A stretch of DNA of 64,000 bases, from positions 1 to 64,000 of the forward strand of contig JAFLZV010000002.1 of NCBI GenBank assembly GCA_029785375.1. Direction: 5' to 3'. A model generated the notes under the pieces. The model had not been told where the DNA came from and ran no database searches. It saw only the letters and a list, made by a program, of their open reading frames with translations. Positions within the stretch are counted from its first letter, which is position 1; every line of letters starts with the position of its first letter. This DNA is from Nitrososphaerota archaeon (GTDB taxonomy: Archaea > Thermoproteota > Nitrososphaeria > Nitrososphaerales > Gagatemarchaeaceae). Below, piece by piece: positions 1 to 9,142 of this stretch. The position numbers and the translations under genes were made by a program.

Positions 1-215
1 TTGCGCCCGCGGCAGGACAATCATACTGGCCGAACGCAAGCCCCGGCACATTCGACTGCATGGCATGTCAGGTGGGAGGAATGCGGAGCGGTTTCTCATC
101 GGTGCTGTAGTCTAGATGCATCATCTGCGACGGCACATTTGTCGTCCAAGGAGAGCCCGGGAAGGAATCTGGAAGACGGGCAGGGGGCTGAGGAAGGCGC
201 AGACCCGTGTCACCG

Positions 216-985
216 TCACGTACTGGCATCGATTCCACCTGGCGAAGCTAGTCTCAGGAGTGAGTTTCTGAAGTACTCGAAGGCGCCGTTCCTGTAGATG
301 ATGATGTTTGAGTAGATGAATATGGGGTCAGTGACTTGACAGGAGTCTGGGGTGTGCGAGGCGAGCAAAGACATCGCGGAGCTGACGAGAACCTGGCCTT
401 GGTGGATCGACGAGGTCTGCTGAAAAAAGCCTCTTGTGAGGTCAGAAGTCCAACCCCCGGCGACGGTCGGTGTGAAGAAGAGAGCGACTAGAACTACAAC
501 CCCAAATCGGCAAGGGTCGCCCTTCCTCAGTGTCTTGACCTTGGTTATCTTCCGCTGTGGCAAGACCTCATCCAGACTAGCCCGCAAGGAGCGTAAGAGG
601 GAGGAGCGCCTCCAGTGCAAAGCGCCATGCGGAAGCCCTGCAGGGCTGCGACCAAAAGGCCAAGGAACCATATCAGAGGTAGAATCAGGAGTCTCTCGAT
701 CTGAACCCCTTGTAAAGGGCTGCAGACAGGAGGATGATCAAGACGACGAATCCGGGGGCGCTCCTCGCGCCAAATACCAAACATACCAGAGAAGGGACAG
801 ACGAAAGTCCATCGATAGAAACCTATTGAGCCGCTGAGACTGCCCGCTGAGGTACGAGATGAGCATAGTCTTCAGCCTACCAAGGAAGATGAGAGCCCCC
901 TGCGCCGCCGTACGCGATGAAAAAGACCGCTGCCATCAGACTACGTCGCGCGCCAAATCGCGTCAGAGGAGAAGATCGAGGAGCA
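216..985 (-). pseudogene. Possible frameshifted/decayed membrane protein gene (fragments in several minus-strand frames)
   Basis: Consecutive minus-strand segments in different frames each read as hydrophobic membrane protein: SLMAAVFFIAYGGAG, LIFLGRLKTMLISYLSG...LSLLWYVWYLARGAPP, GFVVLIILLSAALYKGF, RLLILPLIWFLGLLVAALQGF, CRFGVVVLVALFFTPTVAGG. No single intact ORF. Confidence 0.35.
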
Positions 986-1127
986 GCATGGGCGGGTGGG
1001 CTACGGAACCCCAGCCTTAACTGCCGCCAAGACCTGTTATTGGTTTTGCAGTTTAAAAGGAGCCTCGGAAGAGCCGGCCCTCTTGTCAAACCAGGTGTCT
1101 GTCGAGTCGGACCAGGGCAAGCGGCTC

Positions 1128-4100
1128 ATGCCGAAGCAGCCAGAGGTGAACATAGGCACTTCCGGCCACGTTGATCATGGCAAGTGTCTAAGGTGGGATC
1201 AATATGTGCTGGTCGACGGCCTCCCCCTTACCGGCGGGGAAGTCCAAGAGCTCGTTGCTCAAGACGGGAGGCTTCTGACCAAATTCGACGGGGGAGAGGT
1301 CTACGAGTTCGGACGGAACGACGTTGTGAGCATCGATACGAAATTCGAGGCAAAGAAGGCAAGCTCCCTCTTCTATATGCAGGACTACAGGGGTCCCATA
1401 TACAAGGTCAGGACTGGAACAGGGCGGACGATAGCCGTCACCCCCGAACACCCCCTTCTGACCAACCGAGGCGGGAAAGTGGTATGGGTGAAGTCAAGCG
1501 AGCTGCGGCCGGGAGACCACGTCGCCTTCCTTTCCCAGATTCCCCTCACGGAGGGGCATCAGTTCCAGGATCCGTTCAGCAGGCTACAGGAAGCCTACGA
1601 GATAGTGAGGTGGCAGGATTACCAGAGAATCGAAACCATCACAGAGGGGTTCAGGCTCTTCGCCGCTCTCAAGCCCCGAGAAATCGAACAGCTGCGCATC
1701 CTGGCTGGAGCTTCGAACGGCAGGCTGTGCCGTGAGGCAGGGATTGACTACAAGACGTGGAAGAGGATACTTGACGGCTCGCGCCCCATCCGAGGTCGCC
1801 CGAAGGAGAGGCTTGTAAAATGGCTATCAGAGACCCCGGTGGCTCGCCTCTCGCCCGGTGAGTACCTTGCCGTCCAGAGGCGGGGGAGCGCACGCCACGT
1901 CCGCAGGTTGAAGGAGTTTGACATGGACGACGACCTGGTGAGGTGGCTGGCCTTTGTCTGGTCCGAAGGGTCGAGTGGGAAGGGTTTCGTGGAGGTAATC
2001 CAGACCGTGGAGATAGAAATGCTCAATTCCTTCCTAAGGATCACCAGAGACAAACTCGGCGCAGAGGTCCGCTCCTACGAGGGAGGGGTTTACAGAATAA
2101 ACAACACGCCGCTCGTGGACTACCTCAGGTTCAAGTTCGGGTTCGTCCCCGGGAACAAGCTCGAATCGGCCGTGCAAACTTGGGTGTGCCGACTCACGAC
2201 CAAGCAGAGGGCCATCTTTCTCCGCTGGTTCCTGACACTCGACGGCGAATTCAACACGAAAGCAGGACAGGTTTCAGTCTCTCAGGCCAATCCAAAAAAC
2301 ATCGTCGTGATTTCGTACCTGCTCGGCTCCTTTGGGATCATCGGTAGGTTCGGGACCGTATCACGGAAGGTGAAGGGAGGAAGGAAGACCTACCACAGGC
2401 TCAGCGTTTCAGGGCGGAGGAACCTTCAGCTCTTCGCGACGAACGTCGGATTCGAAGCCCCCAGAAAGCAAAAGGCCCTCATCGAGTACCTCGGCAGAAT
2501 CTCGACTCCCAGCAAGGAGAGCGACCTGAACATGCCCGTCGACGTGCGATCGCTGCGGTCAGTCCTCCGGGGGTCTGGCCTGACGAGGGAAGGTTTCCGG
2601 TCGCCAGGGACTAGGCCTGGGATCAAAGACTTCGCATGGTACAAGGCATACGAGTCCTCGGCCAGAACGGGCCGGATTTCCAGGCCCAAGCTGCTCGCCC
2701 TCGTCCAGTCCGTTCAGGACCGCCTCGGCTTGATCGACGATTCCCTCTCAAGGCTTTCCAAGGATTGGAAGCAGATGAGCGAGCACCTCTCCACAGCGGC
2801 CATCCCGCTTGAGCAAATAGCCCGTGAAATGGGCATGAGCCGGAAAAAGCTCACCAGAATTCTCGACCACCCTACCGCTGAAGAACGCGCGACTGTCGTC
2901 GACTTCGTGTCGAAGAGGATCCTGGAGCGCCTCAGAGAACTCAGGCCCGCAGTGGACCAGTTAGCGGCCCTGGCCACCTCCCCCCTCGAGTTCGACAGTG
3001 TGCGTGCCGTCGAGGTCGAGCCGTACGAGGGGAAGATCTACGACCTCACGGTGCCCGAGCATTCAAACTTCGTCGCAGGCACCGGAGCCCTGATAGCGCA
3101 TAACACTACCCTCACCCAGGCCCTAACCGGCATCTGGGCCAGTGCGCACAGCGAGGAGCTCAAGCGCGGCATCACTATCAGGGTAGGCTACGCGGACACC
3201 GCCTTCTACAGGTGCACCCAGGACCACGGAGTGGCGTCATATTCGACAAGCTCGACCTGCCCCGTCTGCGGTAAGAAGACCACTTTCCTGCGGGCGATAA
3301 GCTTCGTCGACTGCCCAGGACACGAGAGCCTCATGACCAACATGCTCGCCGGTGCGTTCCTGATGGACGGCGCCCTGTTGGTGGTGGCAGCCAACGAGCC
3401 TGTCCCCAAGCCCCAGACTCGGGAGCACCTGCAGGCCCTCCAGATGCTCGGCATGAAGAGGATAGTGGTCGCGCAGAACAAAGTTGACCTGGTTACAGAC
3501 GCCGAGGCAAAGAAGAACTACGAGCAGATCCAGAAGTTCACCCAGGGGACCGTCGCCGAGAAGGCCCCCATTGTCCCGATATCCGCCCAGCAGAGGCTGA
3601 ACATCGATGCCCTCATCGAGGCGCTCGAGGATGTGGTCCCCACCCCGAAGAGGGACACAGGGGCGAGCCCTCTGATGTACATACTCAGGAGCTTCGACGT
3701 GAACAAGCCCGGCGCGGCCATACAGGGGCTCTCCGGCGGCGTCCTGGGCGGGAGTCTGACCAGAGGCGAGATGGAGGTCGGAGACGAGATGGAGCTCAGG
3801 CCAGGCATGGTTGACGAGAGGAGCGGGAAGTTCGTCCCTGTGATAACAAGGGTGTCGAGCCTCCAAACCAGCGCCGGTCCGGCCGAGCGGGTGGGACCGG
3901 GCGGCCTCATCGCGGTCGGGACCCACCTCGACCCGACCTTCGTGAAGGGGGACCAGATGGTCGGCAGCGTGATAGGCAAGCCGGGGACCCTCCCCGAGAC
4001 CCTCGAGCACATCACGCTCGACGTGACTCTGCTTGAAACAGCCGTCGGTGCCGCGGAACAGGTGAAGGTCGAGAAGATCAAGCTCTCGGAGACGGTCAGG

Positions 4101-4268
4101 CTCAACCTCGGCACTGCATCCACCCTGGCGGCCGCAACCTCGGTGAGAGGCGAGGTCGTGGAGCTGGACCTCAAGAAGCCGGTGGCGATCGAAAGCGGCA
4201 TGAGGGCGGCCATAAGCAGGAGGATAGCGGAGCGCTGGCGCCTCATCGGCTCAGGCGTCCTGAAGTAG
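1128..4268 (+). CDS. eif2g: Translation initiation factor aIF2 subunit gamma, interrupted by an intein
   Basis: Exteins read MPKQPEVNIGTSGHVDHGK / TTLTQALTGIWASAHSEELKRGITIRVGYAD...CPVCGKKT...SFVDCPGHESLMTNMLAGAFLMDGALLVVAANEPVPKPQTREHL. ATG at 1128 is more plausible than the ORF start at 996. Confidence 0.95.
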   Translation: MPKQPEVNIGTSGHVDHGKCLRWDQYVLVDGLPLTGGEVQELVAQDGRLLTKFDGGEVYEFGRNDVVSIDTKFEAKKASSLFYMQDYRGPIYKVRTGTGRTIAVTPEHPLLTNRGGKVVWVKSSELRPGDHVAFLSQIPLTEGHQFQDPFSRLQEAYEIVRWQDYQRIETITEGFRLFAALKPREIEQLRILAGASNGRLCREAGIDYKTWKRILDGSRPIRGRPKERLVKWLSETPVARLSPGEYLAVQRRGSARHVRRLKEFDMDDDLVRWLAFVWSEGSSGKGFVEVIQTVEIEMLNSFLRITRDKLGAEVRSYEGGVYRINNTPLVDYLRFKFGFVPGNKLESAVQTWVCRLTTKQRAIFLRWFLTLDGEFNTKAGQVSVSQANPKNIVVISYLLGSFGIIGRFGTVSRKVKGGRKTYHRLSVSGRRNLQLFATNVGFEAPRKQKALIEYLGRISTPSKESDLNMPVDVRSLRSVLRGSGLTREGFRSPGTRPGIKDFAWYKAYESSARTGRISRPKLLALVQSVQDRLGLIDDSLSRLSKDWKQMSEHLSTAAIPLEQIAREMGMSRKKLTRILDHPTAEERATVVDFVSKRILERLRELRPAVDQLAALATSPLEFDSVRAVEVEPYEGKIYDLTVPEHSNFVAGTGALIAHNTTLTQALTGIWASAHSEELKRGITIRVGYADTAFYRCTQDHGVASYSTSSTCPVCGKKTTFLRAISFVDCPGHESLMTNMLAGAFLMDGALLVVAANEPVPKPQTREHLQALQMLGMKRIVVAQNKVDLVTDAEAKKNYEQIQKFTQGTVAEKAPIVPISAQQRLNIDALIEALEDVVPTPKRDTGASPLMYILRSFDVNKPGAAIQGLSGGVLGGSLTRGEMEVGDEMELRPGMVDERSGKFVPVITRVSSLQTSAGPAERVGPGGLIAVGTHLDPTFVKGDQMVGSVIGKPGTLPETLEHITLDVTLLETAVGAAEQVKVEKIKLSETVRLNLGTASTLAAATSVRGEVVELDLKKPVAIESGMRAAISRRIAERWRLIGSGVLK
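1185..3104 (+). other. Intein in aIF2-gamma (640 aa), LAGLIDADG-type homing endonuclease plus HTH-like segments
   Basis: Starts at Cys (CLRWDQYVLVDG), ends ...NFVAGTGALIAHN before +1 Thr. LAGLIDADG-like WLAFVWSEG and FLRWFLTLDGEF; HTH-like LCREAGIDYKTWKRIL and LEQIAREMGMSRKKLTRIL. Removing it restores GHVDHGKTTLTQ. Confidence 0.95.
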
Positions 4269-4317
4269 GGCCCATCGTCCGCCCGCCTGCTCAACTGACG
4301 GCGGCTGCTCGTGCGGC

Positions 4318-4710
4318 TTATACCTGAAGGTATCTTACCTTTACATCGCGTTCTTTAGCCAACTCACCGTCTGTAGTGAGGATTGTGCCCCTCTGTCTTC
4401 TTGCGAGCGCCAGGACAAACGAGTCAGCAAGCGACAGCCTGCTGTTCCGACACTTCTCCATACCTGCCGCCCTGGATTGGCCTACGCTCGTCTCCATCAC
4501 GGTCATGCGTTCGATGAGTTGTTGGGATCTTAGGAGTGCGACGTCCTTGCCCGACGATTGACATGTCTTGTAATAGAACTCGGCCAGTGTAACCGATGAG
4601 ATGAGGCCCTCGGCTTCGCCAGATTCGATTCTTTCTACGACAGCGTGGAGTCGCTCATCTTTGGCGTAGATGAGGGACAACGCGCCGGTGTCAAAAACAA
4701 AAGATGTCAC
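4318..4710 (-). CDS. vapC: PIN-domain ribonuclease toxin, VapC-like
   Basis: MTSFVFDTGALSLIYAKDE...SLADSFVLALARRQRGTILTTDGEL has the PIN acidic residues; 4-nt overlap with upstream antitoxin. Confidence 0.85.
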   Translation of the reverse strand: MTSFVFDTGALSLIYAKDERLHAVVERIESGEAEGLISSVTLAEFYYKTCQSSGKDVALLRSQQLIERMTVMETSVGQSRAAGMEKCRNSRLSLADSFVLALARRQRGTILTTDGELAKERDVKVRYLQV

Positions 4711-4952
4711 TCCTGAGCCTCCCCGCGATGCTCCGCTTCCAACTCGCGGATCGCCTGGATTATCTTATGCCGCTCGTAGACCCCGCTGCCGTAGATCTCT
4801 GTCAAGGGAGGTATCCGGATGATGGTGAGCCCGTGATCCGTCTCGACGAAAGCGAGCTTGTCACCTTTATGGATGCCATACTTCTTCCGAATAGAAGCTG
4901 GGATGTTGACCATGCTCTTGCTCGTCACTGTCGAAGTCTCGGTCATAGCCAT
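4707..4952 (-). CDS. vapB: AbrB/MazE-fold antitoxin, VapB-like
   Basis: TSTVTSKSMVNIPASIRKKYGIHKGDKLAFVETDHGLTIIRI is a SpoVT/AbrB fold sequence; overlaps vapC by 4 nt. TATA-like GTTAAATATATGG lies upstream. Confidence 0.85.
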   Translation of the reverse strand: MAMTETSTVTSKSMVNIPASIRKKYGIHKGDKLAFVETDHGLTIIRIPPLTEIYGSGVYERHKIIQAIRELEAEHRGEAQE

Positions 4953-5015
4953 ACAAAATTGCAGACACCATATATTTAACTCTCCTCATGGTAAGCGCCC
5001 GGGGCAAGTGGGACG

Positions 5016-5384
5016 TTGCAGAAGGTAATCTTCGACAGCAGCTTCCTGATGGCTGTGGCGGAGACGCCGACCACGTGGTTCGAGGACACGACCGAGATCG
5101 TCGGGGGGTTCCGTCCCATCCTTCTGGAGTGCGCGAAGTCTGAGTTGGAGAGCCTGGCGTCAGAGGGCGGCAGCAGGGCCCGGACCGCCAGGGTAGCCCT
5201 CCAACTCTCTTCAAAGTTCTCCTCGGAGCGGTGCGGGGGCGCCAAGGTGGACGATGAGTTAGTCTCCGCCGCCAAGACATCGGGGGCCGTCGTAGCCACC
5301 GTGGACTCTGAGCTCCTTAGGTCCCTGAAAGCAGCCCATGTCGGAGCCATCACCCTCGGCGGCGGCAGGGTACGCCTCGTCTGA
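5016..5384 (+). CDS. PIN-domain protein (Fcf1-like family usually linked to aIF2-gamma/rpo7 in archaea)
   Basis: MQKVIFDSSFLMAVAETPTTW...ILLECAKSELESLA...VDDELVSAAKTSGAVVATVDSELLRSLK: PIN motifs and archaeal gene context. Confidence 0.75.
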   Translation: MQKVIFDSSFLMAVAETPTTWFEDTTEIVGGFRPILLECAKSELESLASEGGSRARTARVALQLSSKFSSERCGGAKVDDELVSAAKTSGAVVATVDSELLRSLKAAHVGAITLGGGRVRLV

Positions 5385-5438
5385 CCCTGGCCTCACGTTC
5401 TGCAAGCGGTTAAAACGCCGGACTGCGGCGAGGAGGGG

Positions 5439-7379
5439 GTGGCGCCTAACGGATTAGACCTGGACGCCCCTCTGGAGACGGAGCGCATCTCTGAGTTCAT
5501 CAGGAGGACAGTCGCCGGGGCAGGGGCCGAGGGGGCGGTGGTCGGGCTGAGCGGTGGCATAGATAGCGCGGTCGTCGGAGCGCTGTGCGTCAGGGCACTG
5601 GGGAAGGGCAGAGTCTTTGGTCTGCTCTTGCCATCAGACCACACGCCCAAGGAGGATATGAATGACGCTCAATCGCTGGTGAAGTCTTGGGGAATAAGGT
5701 CGGCGATTGTTAGAATATCCCCTATCCTCGATTCGCTCTTGTCTGTTCTGGGGAACGAAAAAGTCCGGATGCCGTACGCCAATCTCCAGGCGCGGATAAG
5801 AATGAGCATCCTCTATTTCTACGCGAACAAGATGAATTACTTGGTTGCAGGGACTGGCGATCGGAGTGAGAACCTGCTGGGCTATTTCTGTTACGACGAG
5901 AAGACGCGCGTCGTAACCAAGCAAGGTCCGAAGGGAATCGGTGAACTCAAGACAGACGATGTCGTGTTTTCATTCGACCCCACTACCAAGAAAGTCAAGG
6001 AATCGAAGGTCGATGGTGTTTTCGTCTTCGATTACAATGGAGAGATGGTTAACTTCAGGTCTAGAAATGCAGACATCATGGTTACCCCGAACCATCGGAT
6101 GCTTGTTGTTTCATCATCCACCGGAGACTATCAATATGCAAAGCCGGTCTTTCGACCAGCGCAGGAATGTCTACGGCGCAAGTATACGGTTGTTCCGATA
6201 CCCGCAGGCTGGGACGGAGTGGGAGATCTTCCCGCGGAGTTCCAGGTTACTTTCAGCCAAAAACATGTTGTTCGGGCGATTTCAGTTCGTATGGAGGATC
6301 TGCTCTTTGTCTTCGGGTTGTTCATCGGGGATGGTTGTGCTGTAAAGGGAACGACAGTAGTCCCTGCGAGGTCCGGCTTGACAAGAGGCGAATATCAGGC
6401 GCAGGTTCGAGACACCAAAGGAAGATTCCTCGCTCTTTCACCACAAGTCTCCAGGCCCAGGATGAGGGCATATGATACGTACGAGACCGACTTCGCGCTC
6501 CCGAATTATACCAAAGACGATGCCCGCCAACGACTCATCCGAATCCTCGAGAAGTACGAGATCAGCTACTCCTTGACGAGAGATTTGGTGAGAATCCCGT
6601 CTAAAGGGTTGTTTGACCTGTTCAGTCAGTGCGGATTCGGCGCTCGTCAGAAGCACATCCCCCCATGGATACTTGAGTACCCCTCAAACTATCTGACCTT
6701 CCTGCTTCACGGCCTAAGGGCTAGCGATGGCAGCAAGGGGAAGGGGGAGGTCTATTGCACAAGCTCATCCCGCTTGAAGGACGATTTTGTTCAGTTGTGC
6801 GTGAAAATCGGAAGGATGCCCAAAGTCCGAACTAGAGCCCCGAGGACATCAAGGCTGAAGAGTGGCAAAATCATCAGGTCCTCGGAATCCTACGAAATCA
6901 TCTATGCCCGCAAGGTGAAGAGGGGCCGCACGATTCGGAATTCCAATGCGAAGAAGGTTCACTACGAGGGCAAAGTATGGTGTCCGTCAGTCCCTCCGTT
7001 TGAGAACATGCTCGTTGAGCGAAATGGCAACTACGTGTTCTGCGGCAATACCAAGTTCGGGGACGGCGGGGCCGACTTCCTCCCTATAGTCCACCTCTAC
7101 AAGACCCAGACCCGCCAGCTCGGGGCCCACCTGGGCCTGCCCAGGCGCGTCGTCGACAAACCGGCTTCCCCCCAGCTCTGGCCGGGCCAGAGGGCCAGCG
7201 ACGAGCTCCCGGCCGAATACGACAGGCTGGACGTCGCCCTCCACCGCCTCTTCGACCTGAAGACGGGCGTTGACGAGGCCGCAGCCGACGCAGGGCTCCC
7301 AAGGAGCGCGGTCAGGAAGGCCCTGGAGATGCACCGCAAGTCCGCCCATAAGAGGGCCCTCCCCCCTTCACTGGGATGA
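5439..7379 (+). CDS. nadE: NH3-dependent NAD+ synthetase interrupted by an intein
   Basis: GTG start after AGGAGGGG. VVGLSGGIDSAVVGALC, LVAGTGDRSENLLGYF / TKFGDGGADFLPIVHLYKTQTRQLGAHLGLP. Confidence 0.93.
   Translation: MAPNGLDLDAPLETERISEFIRRTVAGAGAEGAVVGLSGGIDSAVVGALCVRALGKGRVFGLLLPSDHTPKEDMNDAQSLVKSWGIRSAIVRISPILDSLLSVLGNEKVRMPYANLQARIRMSILYFYANKMNYLVAGTGDRSENLLGYFCYDEKTRVVTKQGPKGIGELKTDDVVFSFDPTTKKVKESKVDGVFVFDYNGEMVNFRSRNADIMVTPNHRMLVVSSSTGDYQYAKPVFRPAQECLRRKYTVVPIPAGWDGVGDLPAEFQVTFSQKHVVRAISVRMEDLLFVFGLFIGDGCAVKGTTVVPARSGLTRGEYQAQVRDTKGRFLALSPQVSRPRMRAYDTYETDFALPNYTKDDARQRLIRILEKYEISYSLTRDLVRIPSKGLFDLFSQCGFGARQKHIPPWILEYPSNYLTFLLHGLRASDGSKGKGEVYCTSSSRLKDDFVQLCVKIGRMPKVRTRAPRTSRLKSGKIIRSSESYEIIYARKVKRGRTIRNSNAKKVHYEGKVWCPSVPPFENMLVERNGNYVFCGNTKFGDGGADFLPIVHLYKTQTRQLGAHLGLPRRVVDKPASPQLWPGQRASDELPAEYDRLDVALHRLFDLKTGVDEAAADAGLPRSAVRKALEMHRKSAHKRALPPSLG
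5889..7049 (+). other. Intein in NadE (387 aa) with LAGLIDADG-type endonuclease; penultimate residue is Gly
   Basis: Starts CYDEKTRVVTKQGPKGIGEL, block-B-like VTPNHRM, LAGLIDADG-like FVFGLFIGDG and FLLHGLRASDG, ends VERNGNYVFCGN before +1 Thr. Removal restores LLGYFTKFGDGG. Confidence 0.93.
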
Positions 7380-7454
7380 AGGGGGCGTTCGTCTCATGTC
7401 AGCCAAAGATTAAAATCGCTGAGCCGAAGGGGTGCCCAGGTTTCTGGATAATTC

Positions 7455-8039
7455 ATGTTTGAGCTTGTGAACCTCGAAGATGTGGTTAGGGTGCCTCCGG
7501 ACCGGTTCGGCTCCCCCCTCGAAAAGGTGGCAATGGACCTGCTGAAGCTGAAGTATGAGAGCACCATCAACCCAGACCACGGGTACCTGGTCCTGGTCAC
7601 CAAGGTTGACGTGGACAAAGTGGGGAAGATCATAGCAGGGGACGGCGCGACATACCACAGGGTGAGGTTCGAAGTCCTCTCGTTCTACCCGCTGAAGCAG
7701 GAGATAGTCGAAGGGGAGATAGTCGAGGTGACGGACTTCGGCGCCTTCGTCAGGATAGGGCCGGCTGACGCTCTCCTCCACCTCAGCCAGATCATGGACG
7801 ACTACCTTACCAGCGACGTGAAGTCAGGCATCATCACGGCGTCCCAGAGTAAGAGGACGCTCCGCGTCGGGAGCAAGGTGAGGGTCAGGATCACTGCCGT
7901 GAGCCTCGGCCATGGCATCTCCATGGGGAAGATAGGGGTGACCTGCAGACAGCCATTCCTGGGAGCGGTGGAGTGGATCGAAGAAGAGGTGGCCAAGGCC
8001 GGCAAGGCGCGCAAGGCAGCTGAGCGGGCGGAGAAGTAG
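7455..8039 (+). CDS. rpo7: DNA-directed RNA polymerase subunit Rpo7 (RpoE')
   Basis: MFELVNLEDVVRVPPDRFG...VEGEIVEVTDFGAFVRIGPADALLHLSQIMDDY: S1 domain and Rpo7 N-terminus. Confidence 0.93.
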   Translation: MFELVNLEDVVRVPPDRFGSPLEKVAMDLLKLKYESTINPDHGYLVLVTKVDVDKVGKIIAGDGATYHRVRFEVLSFYPLKQEIVEGEIVEVTDFGAFVRIGPADALLHLSQIMDDYLTSDVKSGIITASQSKRTLRVGSKVRVRITAVSLGHGISMGKIGVTCRQPFLGAVEWIEEEVAKAGKARKAAERAEK

Positions 8040-8044
8040 GCGCC

Positions 8045-8230
8045 ATGAAAGAACTGGCCTGCCGCAAGTGCAGGATGCTGACGACCGAGAAGGCGTGTCC
8101 CAACGACGGCTCCACCGAGCTCAGCAACGAGTGGTCGGGGCTCATTGTGATAATCAATGCCGAGAAGTCCCAAGTCGCAAAGACCTTGGGAATCACGAGG
8201 CCAGGCCGCTATGCCCTCAAGGTAAGCTAG
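8045..8230 (+). CDS. spt4: Transcription elongation factor Spt4 (RpoE'')
   Basis: MKELACRKCRMLTTEKACPNDGSTELSNEWSGLIVIINAEKSQVAKTLGI; next to rpo7. Confidence 0.93.
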   Translation: MKELACRKCRMLTTEKACPNDGSTELSNEWSGLIVIINAEKSQVAKTLGITRPGRYALKVS

Positions 8231-8234
8231 GCCC

Positions 8235-8753
8235 TTGGCCAGGGCGTTCAAGCTCCCCGAGACCCTGAGGCCGAGGCTGTCGGAGCCCCTCGGACATGTG
8301 TTTGGCCCTCAGGAGACGGCCGGGAAGGAGTTCATCGGACTTGCCCAGGACGCGTCCATGGTCATCACCGTCGGGGACAAGGTGACAGAAACGCTGTATG
8401 CCCTCGGCGTGACACCTGCTGTTCACGTGGTCGACGGCGTGGAGCGGAGGTCGAAGAGGGCACCCCCCGAAGTCCCCTATGCAAGACTGGTTAATGTGAG
8501 CAACCCTGCTGGAGGGCTGACCCAGAGCGCCATCGACGGGATGAGGGAGGCGTTTGCTGGGGGCAAGCCGGTCCGGGTGCTGGTCGACGGTGAGGAGGAC
8601 CTCATGGCGATGCTCGCCATAGCGATGGCCCCGGTCTCCGCCGTTGTCTTCTATGGGCAGCCCGGAGCCGGGGTGGTAGCCGTCAAGGTCAACGGGGTGT
8701 CGAAGTCGAGGAACAGGACCATACTGTCAGAGATGGGCATCGAGAGGCTGTAG
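8235..8753 (+). CDS. DUF359 family, GTP-dependent dephospho-CoA kinase
   Basis: FIGLAQDASMVITVGDKVTETLYALGVTPAVHVVDGVERR...VNVSNPAGGLTQSAIDGMREAF...VLVDGEEDLMAMLAIAMAPVSAVVFYGQPGAGVVAVKV; TTG start. Confidence 0.88.
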   Translation: MARAFKLPETLRPRLSEPLGHVFGPQETAGKEFIGLAQDASMVITVGDKVTETLYALGVTPAVHVVDGVERRSKRAPPEVPYARLVNVSNPAGGLTQSAIDGMREAFAGGKPVRVLVDGEEDLMAMLAIAMAPVSAVVFYGQPGAGVVAVKVNGVSKSRNRTILSEMGIERL

Positions 8754-8795
8754 AGGCCTCAACTTAATATCCTCGCGAAATTCGGGTGCTCCGGT

Positions 8796-9140
8796 TTGCA
8801 GGTAGAGAAGAAGTCCCAGTCAAAGGTCCTCGACAGGTCCTACGTAGAGCTGTCGCTGGAGGACAGGGCGGGGAAGATCTCGAGGAAGGAGGCCATCGCG
8901 GCCGTGGCCCAGGAGATGGGTGTCCCTGCGGAGAACGTAGCGATCATCAGGATTGACGGCCAGTCCGGGACGACCAAGCTGCTGGGCAAGTTCTACGTCT
9001 ACGGCTCTCCGGAGTCCAAGAAGCGGATCCACCTCCGCTACCTCGACGAGAGGACGCTCTCGAAGGAGGAACGTGAGAAGCTAAAACAGGAGAGGAAGAA
9101 GAAAGCTGCCGCGCCGGCGGCCGCCGGGGCTAAGAAGTAG
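8796..9140 (+). CDS. rps24e: Ribosomal protein S24e
   Basis: ISRKEAIAAVAQEMGVPAENVAIIRIDGQSGTTKLLGKFYVYGSPESKKRIHLRYLDER; TTG start. Confidence 0.9.
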   Translation: MQVEKKSQSKVLDRSYVELSLEDRAGKISRKEAIAAVAQEMGVPAENVAIIRIDGQSGTTKLLGKFYVYGSPESKKRIHLRYLDERTLSKEEREKLKQERKKKAAAPAAAGAKK

Positions 9141-9142
9141 CC

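Noticed and set aside
996-1127. N-terminal extension of aIF2-gamma in ORF track
   Set aside because: The 44 residues before MPKQPEV do not resemble aIF2-gamma and include upstream non-coding sequence.
3237-4010. 257-aa and 258-aa minus-strand ORFs antisense to aIF2-gamma
   Set aside because: Antisense shadow ORFs of a clearly identified gene; no family recognised.
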